Assembly (NCBI GenBank): GCA_963677185.1
Contig: OY781889.1
Coordinates: 1,736,001-1,800,000 of the forward strand
Origin: G963677185 sp963677185
Lineage (GTDB): Bacteria; Bacillota; Syntrophomonadia; Syntrophomonadales; Syntrophomonadaceae
Length of the DNA: 64,000 bases
Direction: 5' to 3'
Shown: in pieces, positions 42,530-51,433 of the stretch
Layout: each line of letters begins with the position of its first letter
How positions within the stretch are numbered: position 1 is the stretch's first letter
The notes under the pieces: model-generated
Seen by the model: the letters and a program-made list of their open reading frames with translations, nothing else
Database searches by the model: none
Told to the model about the DNA's origin: nothing
Made by a program: the position numbers and the translations under genes

Positions 42530-44287
42530 TCAGCTGAACAGTGCAAACCCGGGAATATTCAGATCATGCTTTTGCAGGATTTCAACGACGCGATTGTCGA
42601 GCGGAAGCTTGATTTCCACGCTGCGGGCTTGCCGCGAAAGCTTGTTAAGCTGGCTGATGAACTTGATGATAACCGCTTCCGATGCGTAGCTCAGTTCCTC
42701 TGCATTAATTATGATATTCTGATAGACTTCTGGAATATATTTTTTCGTGGAACGGACACACTCGGCCAGTGCAAAGTCATTCAGGCAGCCCTTCAGATTT
42801 ATCATGAAGGTGTTATCACCGTTAAAAACCTCAATGTCCAGAAGCTTTTCGCTGGCCAGGTAGCGCAGACGCCGCAATCTTACGATTTCAACACTTTTGG
42901 TTATCCGGTCCATCCATTGAGGCCGAAGCGGCTTGGAACTGAGCGCTTCCAGAAAACGGTTATACCAGCGATTCTCCCGTTCCCAGCGGCGAATCAGCCA
43001 GAAACCCGTAGCGCGAAATATTGCCGATTGCAGGCCGGTCAAGCCGATGTTTCTGAATATATTTGCAAATGAGTAGAATTTTTTAAAAGCGCTGGTCACA
43101 GCCTGTTGGAGTTCGGCGGCGCTCATTTGTTCGGGTGCATATACTACATGGTGGGCGTCATACAGGTTCCAATCTGTTGTAATCAGACGATTCTGTGCCT
43201 TCATCTCATCAAATGTCCGGCTGCCAGGCAATGGTGTAAGAATTAAGAACTGCACGCTATCAATCCGGTTAACCAGGGAGAATTCCAATGTATCGTTGAT
43301 TGTTTCTACGGTGTCGTCATCGGCTCCGAATACGAACATTCCGTGCACCATTATTTTGTGTTTATGAAACTGCTGGACACAGTTCCGGATGTCGTCTATG
43401 TCCTGTTTTTTGTTATAACGCTCCAGGGTTTTAGGATTGACTGACTCCAGACCGACAAAAACCATGCGGCAGCCGCTGTCATACATAAGCTTCAGCAATT
43501 CGTCATCCCGGGCGGAATCGGTACGCACCTGGGCGCACCACCACGAAGGCTGAACCCCGCTCTCAATCATCATCCTCAACAATTCTTTGGTATGGCGAGG
43601 ATTGGCGGTGAAATTGTCATCCACAAAAAATACCTGTTTGCCATGATATTGCCGAAGTTCGTCTATTACTTTCTCACTGTCACGGTACCTGTACTTGCGG
43701 CCAAACATGGCGGTTACACTGCAGAAAGTGCAATCGTATGGGCAGCCGCGGGAGGTCATTACCGGATAAGTTGACATTTTTAGCTTTTCGAACATAGACA
43801 AATCGGGATAGGGCACTATAGAGGCGTCAATCCATCCGGGAGATGGATTGTGAATGACAGTGCCAGAGCAATGATAGGACAAGCCTGGTATATCTCCTGG
43901 ATCCAGGTTGTGTTCCAGGCAATTGACCAGCTTAACAAAGCTGGTTTCGCTTTCTCCGCGGCAAACGTAATCACTGTGCTCCAGTGCTTCATCGCTTAAA
44001 AAGCTTGCATGGGCACCGCCCATGACCACTGTTTTGCCCAGTTTGCGGGCAAAGTCGCCCAGGTGATATGCTTCCAATGCGGTGGATGTGGTAGTGGAAA
44101 TCCCAATCAAATCAGCATCATCAATATGGGAAAGGCGTACATCCTGCCGGGAACCCATAATCAACCTGACTTCGTGTCCGGCTTGCTCCAGCAATGTGCC
44201 CAGTATTGGCAAACCCAGGCGGGGCATGTTGACCATGCTGAAAACATGCTTCCCGGGCGCCTTGGGTTCGATAAGGGTGATTTTCAT
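42530..44287 (-). CDS. B12-binding radical SAM protein with C-terminal STAS-like domain
   Basis: A 585-residue protein. Residues 1-140 form a cobalamin-binding-like fold (ITLIEPKAPGKH, LGLPILGTLLEQAGHEVRLI, LIGISTTTSTALEAYHLG, VVMGGAHASFL). Residues about 165-380 are the radical SAM barrel, with the 4Fe-4S motif RGCPYDCTFCSV and later VFFVDDNF, RMVFVGLES and GMFVFGADDD. A helical region follows. The last 110 residues read as a STAS-like domain (TFMINLKGCLNDFALAECV, NIIINAEELSYASEAVIIKF, SVEIKLPLDNRVVEIL). B12 radical SAM enzymes often methylate or rearrange lipids, cofactors or antibiotics. A STAS tail is unusual and suggests regulation or docking. The start ATG 44287 has TTGGAGG nine bases upstream. 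Confidence 0.82.
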   Translation of the reverse strand: MKITLIEPKAPGKHVFSMVNMPRLGLPILGTLLEQAGHEVRLIMGSRQDVRLSHIDDADLIGISTTTSTALEAYHLGDFARKLGKTVVMGGAHASFLSDEALEHSDYVCRGESETSFVKLVNCLEHNLDPGDIPGLSYHCSGTVIHNPSPGWIDASIVPYPDLSMFEKLKMSTYPVMTSRGCPYDCTFCSVTAMFGRKYRYRDSEKVIDELRQYHGKQVFFVDDNFTANPRHTKELLRMMIESGVQPSWWCAQVRTDSARDDELLKLMYDSGCRMVFVGLESVNPKTLERYNKKQDIDDIRNCVQQFHKHKIMVHGMFVFGADDDTVETINDTLEFSLVNRIDSVQFLILTPLPGSRTFDEMKAQNRLITTDWNLYDAHHVVYAPEQMSAAELQQAVTSAFKKFYSFANIFRNIGLTGLQSAIFRATGFWLIRRWERENRWYNRFLEALSSKPLRPQWMDRITKSVEIVRLRRLRYLASEKLLDIEVFNGDNTFMINLKGCLNDFALAECVRSTKKYIPEVYQNIIINAEELSYASEAVIIKFISQLNKLSRQARSVEIKLPLDNRVVEILQKHDLNIPGFALFS

Positions 44288-44355
44288 AATAAAAACCTCC
44301 AATACGTTATATTATTTCGTTAATCTGCAATGGCAAAGCGCTATGAAAAACCCGC

Positions 44356-44378
44356 AACATAGTAATGAGAACTATGTT
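44356..44378. promoter_or_regulatory. Inverted repeat upstream of the radical SAM gene
   Basis: AACATAGT (44356-44363) and ACTATGTT (44371-44378), perfect arms 7 bp apart. They sit 70 bases before the start codon at 44287, a usual place for an operator. Confidence 0.45.
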
Positions 44379-44464
44379 AAGAATATAACAATACTACAAC
44401 ATGAGGTTAACGATTGCAATATCTAAAGGAATCTGTTTTAATTATTGGCAAGGTGCGCCCATAA

Positions 44465-44527
44465 CCTGCCAGTTGCATATTTAAACCACAGGGACAGTCC
44501 CGCTGATTTAAATATGCAGGCGGCAGG
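44465..44527. repeat. 63-bp palindromic element
   Basis: The outer arms CCTGCC and GGCAGG flank the perfect 12-bp arms TGCATATTTAAA (44474-44485) and TTTAAATATGCA (44507-44518). The inner part CCACAGGGACAGTCCCGCTG contains GGGAC/GTCCC. GGGACAGTCCC-centred palindromes recur in several clostridial genomes as dispersed repeats, from memory. It lies 34 bases before the DUF1836 gene. Confidence 0.75.
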
Positions 44528-44560
44528 GCAGACAGCCGAACATGAAATGGAGGCCGAATA

Positions 44561-45172
44561 ATGATGGATGTTAAATCGATAAAACAAATGGTGGAAGAGA
44601 TTGGCGTGGATGAACAGGTACAGCTTGTGGATATTCCAGATATTGACCTCTATATGGATCAGGTTATCACCTTTATAGAGAGAAATCTAGCCCATCTTAA
44701 ACGCAATGAAAAGGACAAGCTGCTTACTAAAACGATGATTAACAATTATACAAAAGCCGGTCTTTTAAAAGCGCCGGTTAAGAAGAAATATTCCCGCCGG
44801 CAGATAGCTACTTTACTAATGATTTATGAATCCAAACAGGTTCTTTCCATGAACGATATCGGGCAGTTGCTGAAACCGCTGGTGCACAGCCAGGGTGAGG
44901 CGGAAAAGCGGGATGCTTTGTTCGACCGGATGTACACCCTGTCACGGGAAATAAACAATGCTGGCGAATGTGGCCTGGAAGAAATATGCATTCAGCAGAT
45001 GAACGCCATACAGGATCAGTGCCAGACGCTGGAAACCGACAACAGGGAAACTATGGAGTGGTTCTTGCTGGCAAACTCCCTTCTAGCACGGGCTGCCCGG
45101 GAAAAACGCCTGGCCGAGAGGATCATAGAGCGCTACATAAGCGCAGAAAACAGTGGCGTAGATGCCGGCTAA
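44561..45172 (+). CDS. DUF1836 family protein
   Basis: A 203-residue protein with the DUF1836 core: DIPDIDLYMDQVITFIERNL, KDKLLTKTMINNYTKAGLL, KKKYSRRQIATLLMIYESK. The middle reads like a helix-turn-helix related to the MerR type, so it may bind DNA; the family has no fixed function. The C-terminal 80 residues are helical (MNAIQDQCQTLETDNRETM, LLARAAREKRLAERIIERY). AATGGAGG precedes ATG 44561; a second ATG follows directly. It overlaps the convergent HAD gene by four bases. Confidence 0.82.
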   Translation: MMDVKSIKQMVEEIGVDEQVQLVDIPDIDLYMDQVITFIERNLAHLKRNEKDKLLTKTMINNYTKAGLLKAPVKKKYSRRQIATLLMIYESKQVLSMNDIGQLLKPLVHSQGEAEKRDALFDRMYTLSREINNAGECGLEEICIQQMNAIQDQCQTLETDNRETMEWFLLANSLLARAAREKRLAERIIERYISAENSGVDAG

Positions 45173-45885
45173 AGCACCGGCAGGGCGGATATGAACCTTT
45201 CCAGCTCGTCGATGAATCCTTCCCAGTCAGCGGGGTAACCGTCGCCGCGATCCAGCAGGCCGTCTTTTAACAGGAAGGTTTTCATGCCGATTTTTCCAGC
45301 TACCAGATCTTCCCGGGTATCATTGCCAATCATCAGGCACGAAGTGGGAGGCACACCGATTATTGCGGATATTTCCTGGTAATACTGTATTTGAGGTTTG
45401 CAAAAATGCATATTTTCGTATGTGGTGACCAGCTTGAAGGGGTAAGAGGAAATGCCAGCCCATTCCAGGCGTTGTTCTGTGGCGGTTTTCGGGAAAACTG
45501 GATTGGTGGCAATGGCGATGGTATAGCCTCTTGAAAAAGCTTGATCCAGGATTTCCGGCACCCTGGGCAAGGCGGAACAATACTGCTGCAATTGGGGAAA
45601 ACGGGTGAGGTAAAAACTGTCGAAGAATTCCCGGACATGCTCTTCAGCATAATCAAAATGGGGTATGAACGATTGCATAAAAACTTCTTCGTTACTGCGG
45701 CCGGGGTCCAGGTTGGCGATCATGGCCTCGGTGGATTTCCAGACCTGTTCCATCAGCGGTTGATCTGATTGCAAGCCCCATTCAACCGCGTAATCCGTCA
45801 TAGCTTTAAAATAGTAATTCAAAAACTGATCCATGTCGAGGTTGAGCAAAGTGCCGTCCAGATCGAACAGCAAGGCGGTGATCAT
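45169..45885 (-). CDS. HAD-family hydrolase
   Basis: A 238-residue haloacid-dehalogenase-type phosphatase. Motif I is ALLFDLDGTLLNLD with the nucleophile Asp. Motif II lies in IAIATNPVFP. The motif III Lys is near YPFKLVTTYENMHFCKP, and motif IV is MIGNDTREDLVAGK. A helical cap lies between motifs I and II. It dephosphorylates a small metabolite, unknown here. GAGGGAC precedes ATG 45885. It is convergent with the DUF1836 gene and overlaps its stop by four bases. Confidence 0.9.
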   Translation of the reverse strand: MITALLFDLDGTLLNLDMDQFLNYYFKAMTDYAVEWGLQSDQPLMEQVWKSTEAMIANLDPGRSNEEVFMQSFIPHFDYAEEHVREFFDSFYLTRFPQLQQYCSALPRVPEILDQAFSRGYTIAIATNPVFPKTATEQRLEWAGISSYPFKLVTTYENMHFCKPQIQYYQEISAIIGVPPTSCLMIGNDTREDLVAGKIGMKTFLLKDGLLDRGDGYPADWEGFIDELERFISALPVL

Positions 45886-46170
45886 ATATGTCCCTCAATT
45901 CTTAATGATTTGTATGCGAAACAATTATAGCATTCAATACGTTACACTGTCCTGAGAAATATTTCGAGTGAACAACTCCGGTGTTTGCGGTTCAAAGTCA
46001 GACTCGCCCGCTATTTTGCGAGCCCTCAAGAGGCCGGTGTGACTGCGTAGTGCTGGTAGTAAAATTAGGTACAAACGCTATATATGGCATAATTCGTCAT
46101 AATTATAGTTGATTTCAGCGTATAAACTCCTTTATCATATATTGGCAATGAATACAAACGGAGATACACT

Positions 46171-46848
46171 GTGATTGACATTCTGGCAGGAGCATTTGGC
46201 AGCGGCAAAACCGAAATTTGCCTTAATATGGCGTTAGATGCCGCAGGGGAGCAGCCGGTTCTGGCTGACCTCGATATTGTCAATCCCTTTTTTTGTTCGC
46301 GGGAATGGCATGAGGAACTGGAAGCCGCCGGTGTGCAATACATCGGGCCGCCGCGCAATATGATGTTCGCCGATTTGCCGTACGTAACCCCGCAAATAGT
46401 CGCATTCATCCGTTCTGATCGCCGCCTGTTCATTGATGTGGGCGGTGACGAAAACGGCTGCTCTGTACTGGGATATTTAAGCGGAGCGATTGCAGCCCGG
46501 CCTTATCGCATGTGTTTGGTGCTCAATCCGTATCGACCTTTTACCGAGAGCGAGGGCAAGGCGAGCCATTTGCGGCAAGCCCTCGAAAAGATGAGCCGCT
46601 TGCGTTTCACCGAGGTTATCAGCAATCCTAATCTAGCCGCAGACACGCAGGTGGAAGAGATTTTTGACGGTCACGCCATGGTGGCTAAAATGGCCCAGGA
46701 AATGGACTTGCCCATAAGGTTTTTGGCGGTGGAAGAACGCCTGGCTGATGAACTGCGGTCGAAACTCGATTCAGCGGTAGAAGCCGGACTGATTAAACCG
46801 GTGGAGATATGTCCAGTGCAAATGCATTTGCGGCCGGATTGGCTGTAA
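46171..46848 (+). CDS. P-loop ATPase associated with 2-oxoacid oxidoreductase
   Basis: A 225-residue SIMIBI-type NTPase. It has Walker A LAGAFGSGKTE, LADLDIVNPFFCSRE as the deviant second strand, and RRLFIDVGGDENG as the Walker B region. These resemble CobQ/MinD-like ATPases. It is first in the operon with the Kor subunits (57 bases to the ferredoxin gene). Similar genes sit next to this oxidoreductase in other anaerobes, to my recollection, and might help cluster insertion or assembly; that role is inferred. It starts at GTG 46171, preceded by CGGAGAT. No metal-binding Cys pair is visible. Confidence 0.78.
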   Translation: MIDILAGAFGSGKTEICLNMALDAAGEQPVLADLDIVNPFFCSREWHEELEAAGVQYIGPPRNMMFADLPYVTPQIVAFIRSDRRLFIDVGGDENGCSVLGYLSGAIAARPYRMCLVLNPYRPFTESEGKASHLRQALEKMSRLRFTEVISNPNLAADTQVEEIFDGHAMVAKMAQEMDLPIRFLAVEERLADELRSKLDSAVEAGLIKPVEICPVQMHLRPDWL

Positions 46849-46904
46849 ATGGTCTGTATAGCAAGCCCGGAGAAGTAGAATGATGAATCGGAGGAGACAC
46901 TGAC

Positions 46905-47129
46905 TTGGCCAGAGGAAGAGTAGTATTTGACGAAGACCGATGCAAGGGCTGCGGACTCTGCATCTTTTTTTGCGCGCGCGGAGTGCTGGGCTTTGATCAA
47001 ACCCGGTTCAATGCTCAAGGTTACCACCCGGTAAGCGACGTGAAGCCGGAAGATTGCACAGGATGCACCAACTGTTCGCTGATGTGCCCGGACCAGGTTA
47101 TTACAGTGATGAGGGAGGTATTGAAGTGA
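46905..47129 (+). CDS. korD: Ferredoxin subunit of 2-oxoacid:ferredoxin oxidoreductase
   Basis: A 74-residue 2[4Fe-4S] ferredoxin. The motifs are CKGCGLCIFFCARGV and CTGCTNCSLMCPDQV, each with CxxCxxC and a further Cys. It passes electrons from the thiamine diphosphate subunit to free ferredoxin. It starts at TTG 46905, after GGAGGAG. Its stop overlaps the alpha-subunit start by four bases (GTGA), so translation is coupled. Confidence 0.92.
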   Translation: MARGRVVFDEDRCKGCGLCIFFCARGVLGFDQTRFNAQGYHPVSDVKPEDCTGCTNCSLMCPDQVITVMREVLK

Positions 47130-48184
47130 GCAGGATACTTATGAAGGGCAACGAAGCCATGGGTGAAGCAGCTATTTTGGCTGGTTGCCGCCACTTTTTT
47201 GGATACCCTATCACCCCTCAAAGTGAGCTGTCAGAATATCTGGCCCGGCGTATGCCGGAAGTGAACGGGTGCTTTGTTCAAGCAGAAAGCGAAGTATCCG
47301 CTATTAATATGGTTTATGGAGCCGCCTCGGCAGGAGTACGGGTTATGACCGGTTCTTCCGGCCCCGGAATCAGCCTCAAGCAGGAGGGAATCTCATATAT
47401 AGCCGCAGGTGATCTGCCCTGCGTTATTGCTAACGTACAGCGCGCCGGACCCGGATTGGGTGGCATTCAACCATCTCAGTCCGAGTACTTTCAAGCTACC
47501 AAAGGCGGCGGCCACGGGGATTACCAGCTGCTGGTGCTGGCCCCGTCCACGGTTCAGGAAACTGTGGAATTGACCATGCTTGCATTTGAATTATCCGATA
47601 AGTACCGCATTCCCGGTATGATTTTGACTGACGGAATGCTGGGGCAGATGATGGAGCCGATTGTAATGCCCGATCCGGTTGTACCGTCCATTCCCAAGCC
47701 ATGGGCAACTAATGGGAAGGCGGGCAGGCCGGCCAACAACACCACGACCTTTTTCATGGAAGGTGACGTTATAGAAGAGCGCAACCGGATAGCCCAGGCC
47801 AGGTATCGTGAAGTGGAGAAGAACGAAAGGCGGGCGGAAACATATATGCTGGACGATGCCGAACTGGTGGTTACAGCATATGGATTGCTGGCCCGGGTGG
47901 TTCGCAAGGCTGTCCAGGAGGCCCGTAAAAACGGGGTAAAGGCAGGACTGATCAGGCCTATCACCCTGTGGCCTTTTCCTGATTACTGCTTCAAGAAGAG
48001 CTTGAACCGGGCTAAAGCCATTTTGTGCACTGAAATAAGCATGGGGCAGATGGTGCAGGATGTGCGTTTGCTGGTGGCCGGCCGTTTGCCGGTCCATTTT
48101 TATGGCCGGATAGCCGTGACGCCAGGCCCTGAAGAAATATACCAGGCCATTATGGACGCGGCCGCCACGGAGGGATTAATATGA
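47126..48184 (+). CDS. korA: 2-Oxoacid:ferredoxin oxidoreductase alpha subunit
   Basis: A 352-residue pyrimidine-binding subunit. It has GNEAMGEAAILAGCRHFFGYPITPQSEL (key parts GNEAMGEAA and GYPITPQSE), QAESEVSAINMVYGAASAG, TGSSGPGISLKQEG, and the C-terminal domain from ELVVTAYG. These fit the 2-oxoglutarate/branched 2-oxoacid class, in which alpha and gamma are separate. Substrates could be 2-oxoglutarate or 2-oxoisovalerate. The start is GTG 47126, with GGGAGG seven bases upstream; the frame open from 47054 overlaps the ferredoxin gene too far. It overlaps the beta subunit by four bases. Confidence 0.92.
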   Translation: MSRILMKGNEAMGEAAILAGCRHFFGYPITPQSELSEYLARRMPEVNGCFVQAESEVSAINMVYGAASAGVRVMTGSSGPGISLKQEGISYIAAGDLPCVIANVQRAGPGLGGIQPSQSEYFQATKGGGHGDYQLLVLAPSTVQETVELTMLAFELSDKYRIPGMILTDGMLGQMMEPIVMPDPVVPSIPKPWATNGKAGRPANNTTTFFMEGDVIEERNRIAQARYREVEKNERRAETYMLDDAELVVTAYGLLARVVRKAVQEARKNGVKAGLIRPITLWPFPDYCFKKSLNRAKAILCTEISMGQMVQDVRLLVAGRLPVHFYGRIAVTPGPEEIYQAIMDAAATEGLI

Positions 48185-48924
48185 AGATCGTACACGGCAA
48201 GCCGGCAAGCCTGTCAGACCTGAAAACACATTATTGCGCCGGTTGCACGCATGGAATCACTCACCGCATTGTGGCGGAATGTATCGATGAGCTGGGGATG
48301 CATGAAAAGACCGTGGGCGTTTACCCGGTGGGCTGCGCGGTTATGGCCGGCGACTATTTTTCGGTCGACATGGTGCAGGCTGCCCATGGCCGGGCTCCGG
48401 CGGTGGCAACGGGGATTAAGCGTTCATGTCCGGAAAATCTGGTGTTTACCTATCAAGGAGACGGCGATCTGGCGGCTATTGGCATGGCTGAAACGGTGCA
48501 CGCGGCGCTCCGTGGTGAGAACATAACCCTGATATTTATCAACAATGCGATATATGGCATGACCGGCGGACAGATGGCGCCGACATCGCTCCTGGGCCAG
48601 GTGACCACTACCTCGCCTTTTGGTCGTGAAGCCCATCGCGAAGGTTATCCGGTCAGAATGTGCGAACTGCTTGCCACAACGGATGGGGCTGCTTATATTG
48701 CCCGGGTTTCCTCTCACAATCCAGCCAACGTGCTGAAGGCCAAGAAGGCGGTAAAAAAGGCCTTTCAATTGCAGATGAAAGGCCTGGGATTCAGCATGGT
48801 GGAGATACTCTCCACCTGCCCGACTAACTGGGGACTGGACCCTCTGGAATCATTGAAGTGGGTTGAAGAGAAAATGATTCCCTATTATCCGCTGGGTGTA
48901 TTCAAAAATAAGGAGGCTGAGTAG
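48181..48924 (+). CDS. korB: 2-Oxoacid:ferredoxin oxidoreductase beta subunit
   Basis: A 247-residue thiamine diphosphate-binding subunit. THYCAGCTHGITHR carries cluster and cofactor residues near the N-terminus. The cofactor motif GDGDLAAIGMAETVHAALRGENI (key GDGD...) continues to FINNAIYGMTGGQMAPTS, with the metal-binding Asn. STCPTNWGL is the conserved C-terminal part. With the alpha subunit it cleaves a 2-oxoacid to acyl-CoA and CO2 and reduces ferredoxin. In the reverse direction it can carboxylate an acyl-CoA. ATGA overlap with korA couples translation. Confidence 0.94.
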   Translation: MKIVHGKPASLSDLKTHYCAGCTHGITHRIVAECIDELGMHEKTVGVYPVGCAVMAGDYFSVDMVQAAHGRAPAVATGIKRSCPENLVFTYQGDGDLAAIGMAETVHAALRGENITLIFINNAIYGMTGGQMAPTSLLGQVTTTSPFGREAHREGYPVRMCELLATTDGAAYIARVSSHNPANVLKAKKAVKKAFQLQMKGLGFSMVEILSTCPTNWGLDPLESLKWVEEKMIPYYPLGVFKNKEAE

Positions 48925-48926
48925 AG

Positions 48927-49475
48927 ATGTACGAACAGATTCTTATCGCTGGCTTTGGAGGCCAGGGCGTACTCAAGCTCGGCCGTTTTCTGGCCCTGGC
49001 TGGCATGGACGAAGGCTATCATGTGACCTGGGCTCCCTCATATGGAGCGGCTATGCGTGGCGGCACAGCCAACTGCACTGTGACCATCTCGGACGAGGAA
49101 ATCAATACCCCGCTGACCGATTTTCCCATTCAGGCTATTGTTCTCAATCAGCCGTCCCTGGACAAGTTTGAGCCAGGGGTGCTTCCCGGAGGGATGCTGC
49201 TGGTTAACACGTCCATGGTAAACCGGGAAGTAATGCGCAACGATTTGAACGTTTACGAAATGCCGATGAACAAGATTGCTGAGGAAATGGGCCTGGAGCT
49301 TGAGGCTAACATGGTTTTGCTGGGTGCTTACATTCGCAAAACGGGGATATTAGATATTCAAAACTGTATGAAAACCATTGAAGAGATGTTCAAAGCCAAA
49401 GGCTCCCAGATAGTGGAAAACAACCGGGCTGCATTTCTGGCTGGAATGGAATATGCTGATCACTGCTGGGAATAG
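48927..49475 (+). CDS. korC: 2-Oxoacid:ferredoxin oxidoreductase gamma subunit
   Basis: A 182-residue subunit. IAGFGGQGVLKLGRFLALAG is the family's N-terminal signature, followed by APSYGAAMRGGTANCTVTIS. The C-terminus is helical. It completes the four-subunit enzyme and ends the operon. It lies two bases after the korB stop; AAGGAGG falls inside the end of korB. The order (ATPase)-D-A-B-C is common in anaerobes. Confidence 0.93.
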   Translation: MYEQILIAGFGGQGVLKLGRFLALAGMDEGYHVTWAPSYGAAMRGGTANCTVTISDEEINTPLTDFPIQAIVLNQPSLDKFEPGVLPGGMLLVNTSMVNREVMRNDLNVYEMPMNKIAEEMGLELEANMVLLGAYIRKTGILDIQNCMKTIEEMFKAKGSQIVENNRAAFLAGMEYADHCWE

Positions 49476-50060
49476 CGCTGTGGTTCCAGAGCAGGCTGTG
49501 GTCTGGAAATGTATCTGGAAAATGGGGTCAAAAGAACAGGGTGGTGTTTTGCGATTATGCAATGCACCGCTTCTTATTTTTCCCTCAAAACCCATGTAAT
49601 GTTAATTATGGATAGCGACACGATAGTCTCAAAATAGGTAATACGTAATCATAATGTTAACCAATAAAACCTAAAAATGACAAAATATAGCTTGCGAATA
49701 TGATCTGACAAACGATTTTTGTCCTGCATTCAATCCTTTCTTTAATCCAGAATACAAAAACTATAAACTCGGATATAGCTAACCACACTATCATAGTATA
49801 AATAATAATACTGGCATATTTAATATATAATATTTCCTAAAATATATCAGTAAATATTTTATATTAGCTTGCTGTTGCATTTTTGCACCGGTTGTCGAAT
49901 TGCAGCAGCAAAGAATATATAAAACCAAAAATTATAGCGGATAGTGCATGATTCTGTTGACAAACCTGCTGACTTTACAGATGATATTGTAAGGGAGGGT
50001 AGGCTAGAGAAGTCATTTTAATCAACTATCAATTAGAAAAGATTATAAGGAGGATGATTA
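49476..50060. other. AT-rich intergenic region, 585 bp
   Basis: No gene is seen. Base composition falls sharply compared with both neighbours, with long A/T stretches around 49620-49870. It contains the inverted repeat at 49869-49911 and a TTGACA at 49956-49961, 100 bases before the CoA-transferase; a well-spaced -10 is not clear (TGATAT at 19 bp). Confidence 0.5.
49869..49911. promoter_or_regulatory. Inverted repeat upstream of the CoA-transferase
   Basis: TTGCTGTTGCA (49869-49879) and TGCAGCAGCAA (49901-49911) are complementary with one mismatch across a 21-bp spacer. They lie about 45 bases upstream of the TTGACA, so they could bind a regulator of the CoA-transferase. Confidence 0.4.
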
Positions 50061-51416
50061 ATGAGACGCACTATTACGGAAGAGTACAAAAACAAATTAA
50101 TCACAGCAGAACAAGCAGCAAATCTGGTAAAGTCCGGAGACTGGATCCAATATGGAGAATTTGTTCAACAACCTATCGAAATTGACAAAGCCCTGGCCGC
50201 CCGCAAGGACGAATTGCATGACGTTAAAATACGTATGGTTACAATGACTTTCATGCCTGAAGTCTGCAAAGTAGACCCCAAGAGAGAAACATTCTGCATG
50301 AACGACTGGCATTTCTCGGGTGTATCAAGAAAACTGCAAGAAGCCGATCTCTGCAATTATGTTACCCTTACCTATCATGAAGGCCCCGAACATTACTTAA
50401 GGGGTTACGCCCATGTAGACGTATGTTTCCAGCCCGTGACTCCGATGGACAAGAACGGCTATTTCAACATCAGTACATCCAACTCCATTTCCTCGGCGGT
50501 TCTTGACAAGGCTCTGGTTAAAGTCCTCTATGTAAATGAATCGGCACCCTGGTGCTGCGGCGGCGATCGCGATGTAGTTCACATTTCCGACGTCGATTAT
50601 GTTGTGGAAAGCCAGACCAATCATCCGCTGCCCAACCTGGCCGAAATTGTTCCCTCTGAAGCCGATGAAAAAATCGCCCACATTATTCTGGAAACTATGC
50701 ATGATGGCGATTGCATCCAGCTTGGCATAGGCGGGATGCCCAATGCCGTTGGAGCTATGATTGCCAAGTCCGGATTGAAGGATCTGGGTGTTCATACTGA
50801 AATGCTGGTGGACTCATTTGTTGACATGTATGACGCAGGCAAGCTTTCCGGTAAGTATAAACAGATTCACCCCGGCAAAATGGTTTATACCTTTGCCATG
50901 GGCACCAAGAAGCTTTATGATTTCCTGGATCACAATCCAGCTTGCGCCTGCTTCCCGGTAAGTTACACCAATAATCCTTATGTAATTGCCCAGAACGATA
51001 ACATGGTTTGCATCAACAATGCCGTTGAAATAGATCTCTTTAACCAGGTTAGTTCCGAATCATCATCCGGCCGGCAGATTTCAGGGACCGGCGGACAGTG
51101 GGACTATATCTTCGGCTCTTACAAATCCAAAGGCGGCCGTGGTTATATCGCATTAACCTCCACGGTCAAGGACAAGGCGGGTAATCTGCAGTCCAGAATA
51201 ATTCCGGCCCTGCTGCCTGGTTCCATTGTAACCGTACCCAGATCCATGACTTTTTATATCGTAACTGAATATGGCCTTTTCAATACCAAGGGCAAGACCA
51301 GCTGGGAACGCGCTGAAGGCGTTATCAACCTGGCCCATCCACAGTTCAGAGACGAACTTATCAAAGAAGCCGAAAAATTCAAAATCTGGAGAAGGTCCAA
51401 CAAACAGGACGCATAG
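50061..51416 (+). CDS. Acyl-CoA:acetate CoA-transferase family protein
   Basis: A 451-residue enzyme of the acetyl-CoA hydrolase/transferase family. It has VQPIEIDKALAARKD-like substrate contacts, LGIGGMPNAVGA (CoA-binding), and NQVSSESSSGRQISGTGGQ with the candidate catalytic Glu, followed by GGRGYIALTSTVKD. The family includes butyryl-CoA:acetate and 4-hydroxybutyrate CoA-transferases. In syntrophic butyrate oxidisers such an enzyme activates butyrate; in fermenters it works in the other direction. GGAGGATG precedes ATG 50061. It has its own terminator, so it is a single-gene unit. High expression is likely given the long upstream region, but that is inferred. Confidence 0.88.
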   Translation: MRRTITEEYKNKLITAEQAANLVKSGDWIQYGEFVQQPIEIDKALAARKDELHDVKIRMVTMTFMPEVCKVDPKRETFCMNDWHFSGVSRKLQEADLCNYVTLTYHEGPEHYLRGYAHVDVCFQPVTPMDKNGYFNISTSNSISSAVLDKALVKVLYVNESAPWCCGGDRDVVHISDVDYVVESQTNHPLPNLAEIVPSEADEKIAHIILETMHDGDCIQLGIGGMPNAVGAMIAKSGLKDLGVHTEMLVDSFVDMYDAGKLSGKYKQIHPGKMVYTFAMGTKKLYDFLDHNPACACFPVSYTNNPYVIAQNDNMVCINNAVEIDLFNQVSSESSSGRQISGTGGQWDYIFGSYKSKGGRGYIALTSTVKDKAGNLQSRIIPALLPGSIVTVPRSMTFYIVTEYGLFNTKGKTSWERAEGVINLAHPQFRDELIKEAEKFKIWRRSNKQDA

Positions 51417-51433
51417 CAATTTAGAATATTTAA

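Noticed and set aside
42566..43072. Plus-strand ORF of 168 codons within the radical SAM gene
   Set aside because: Antisense shadow; the minus-strand gene has intact motifs and a ribosome site.
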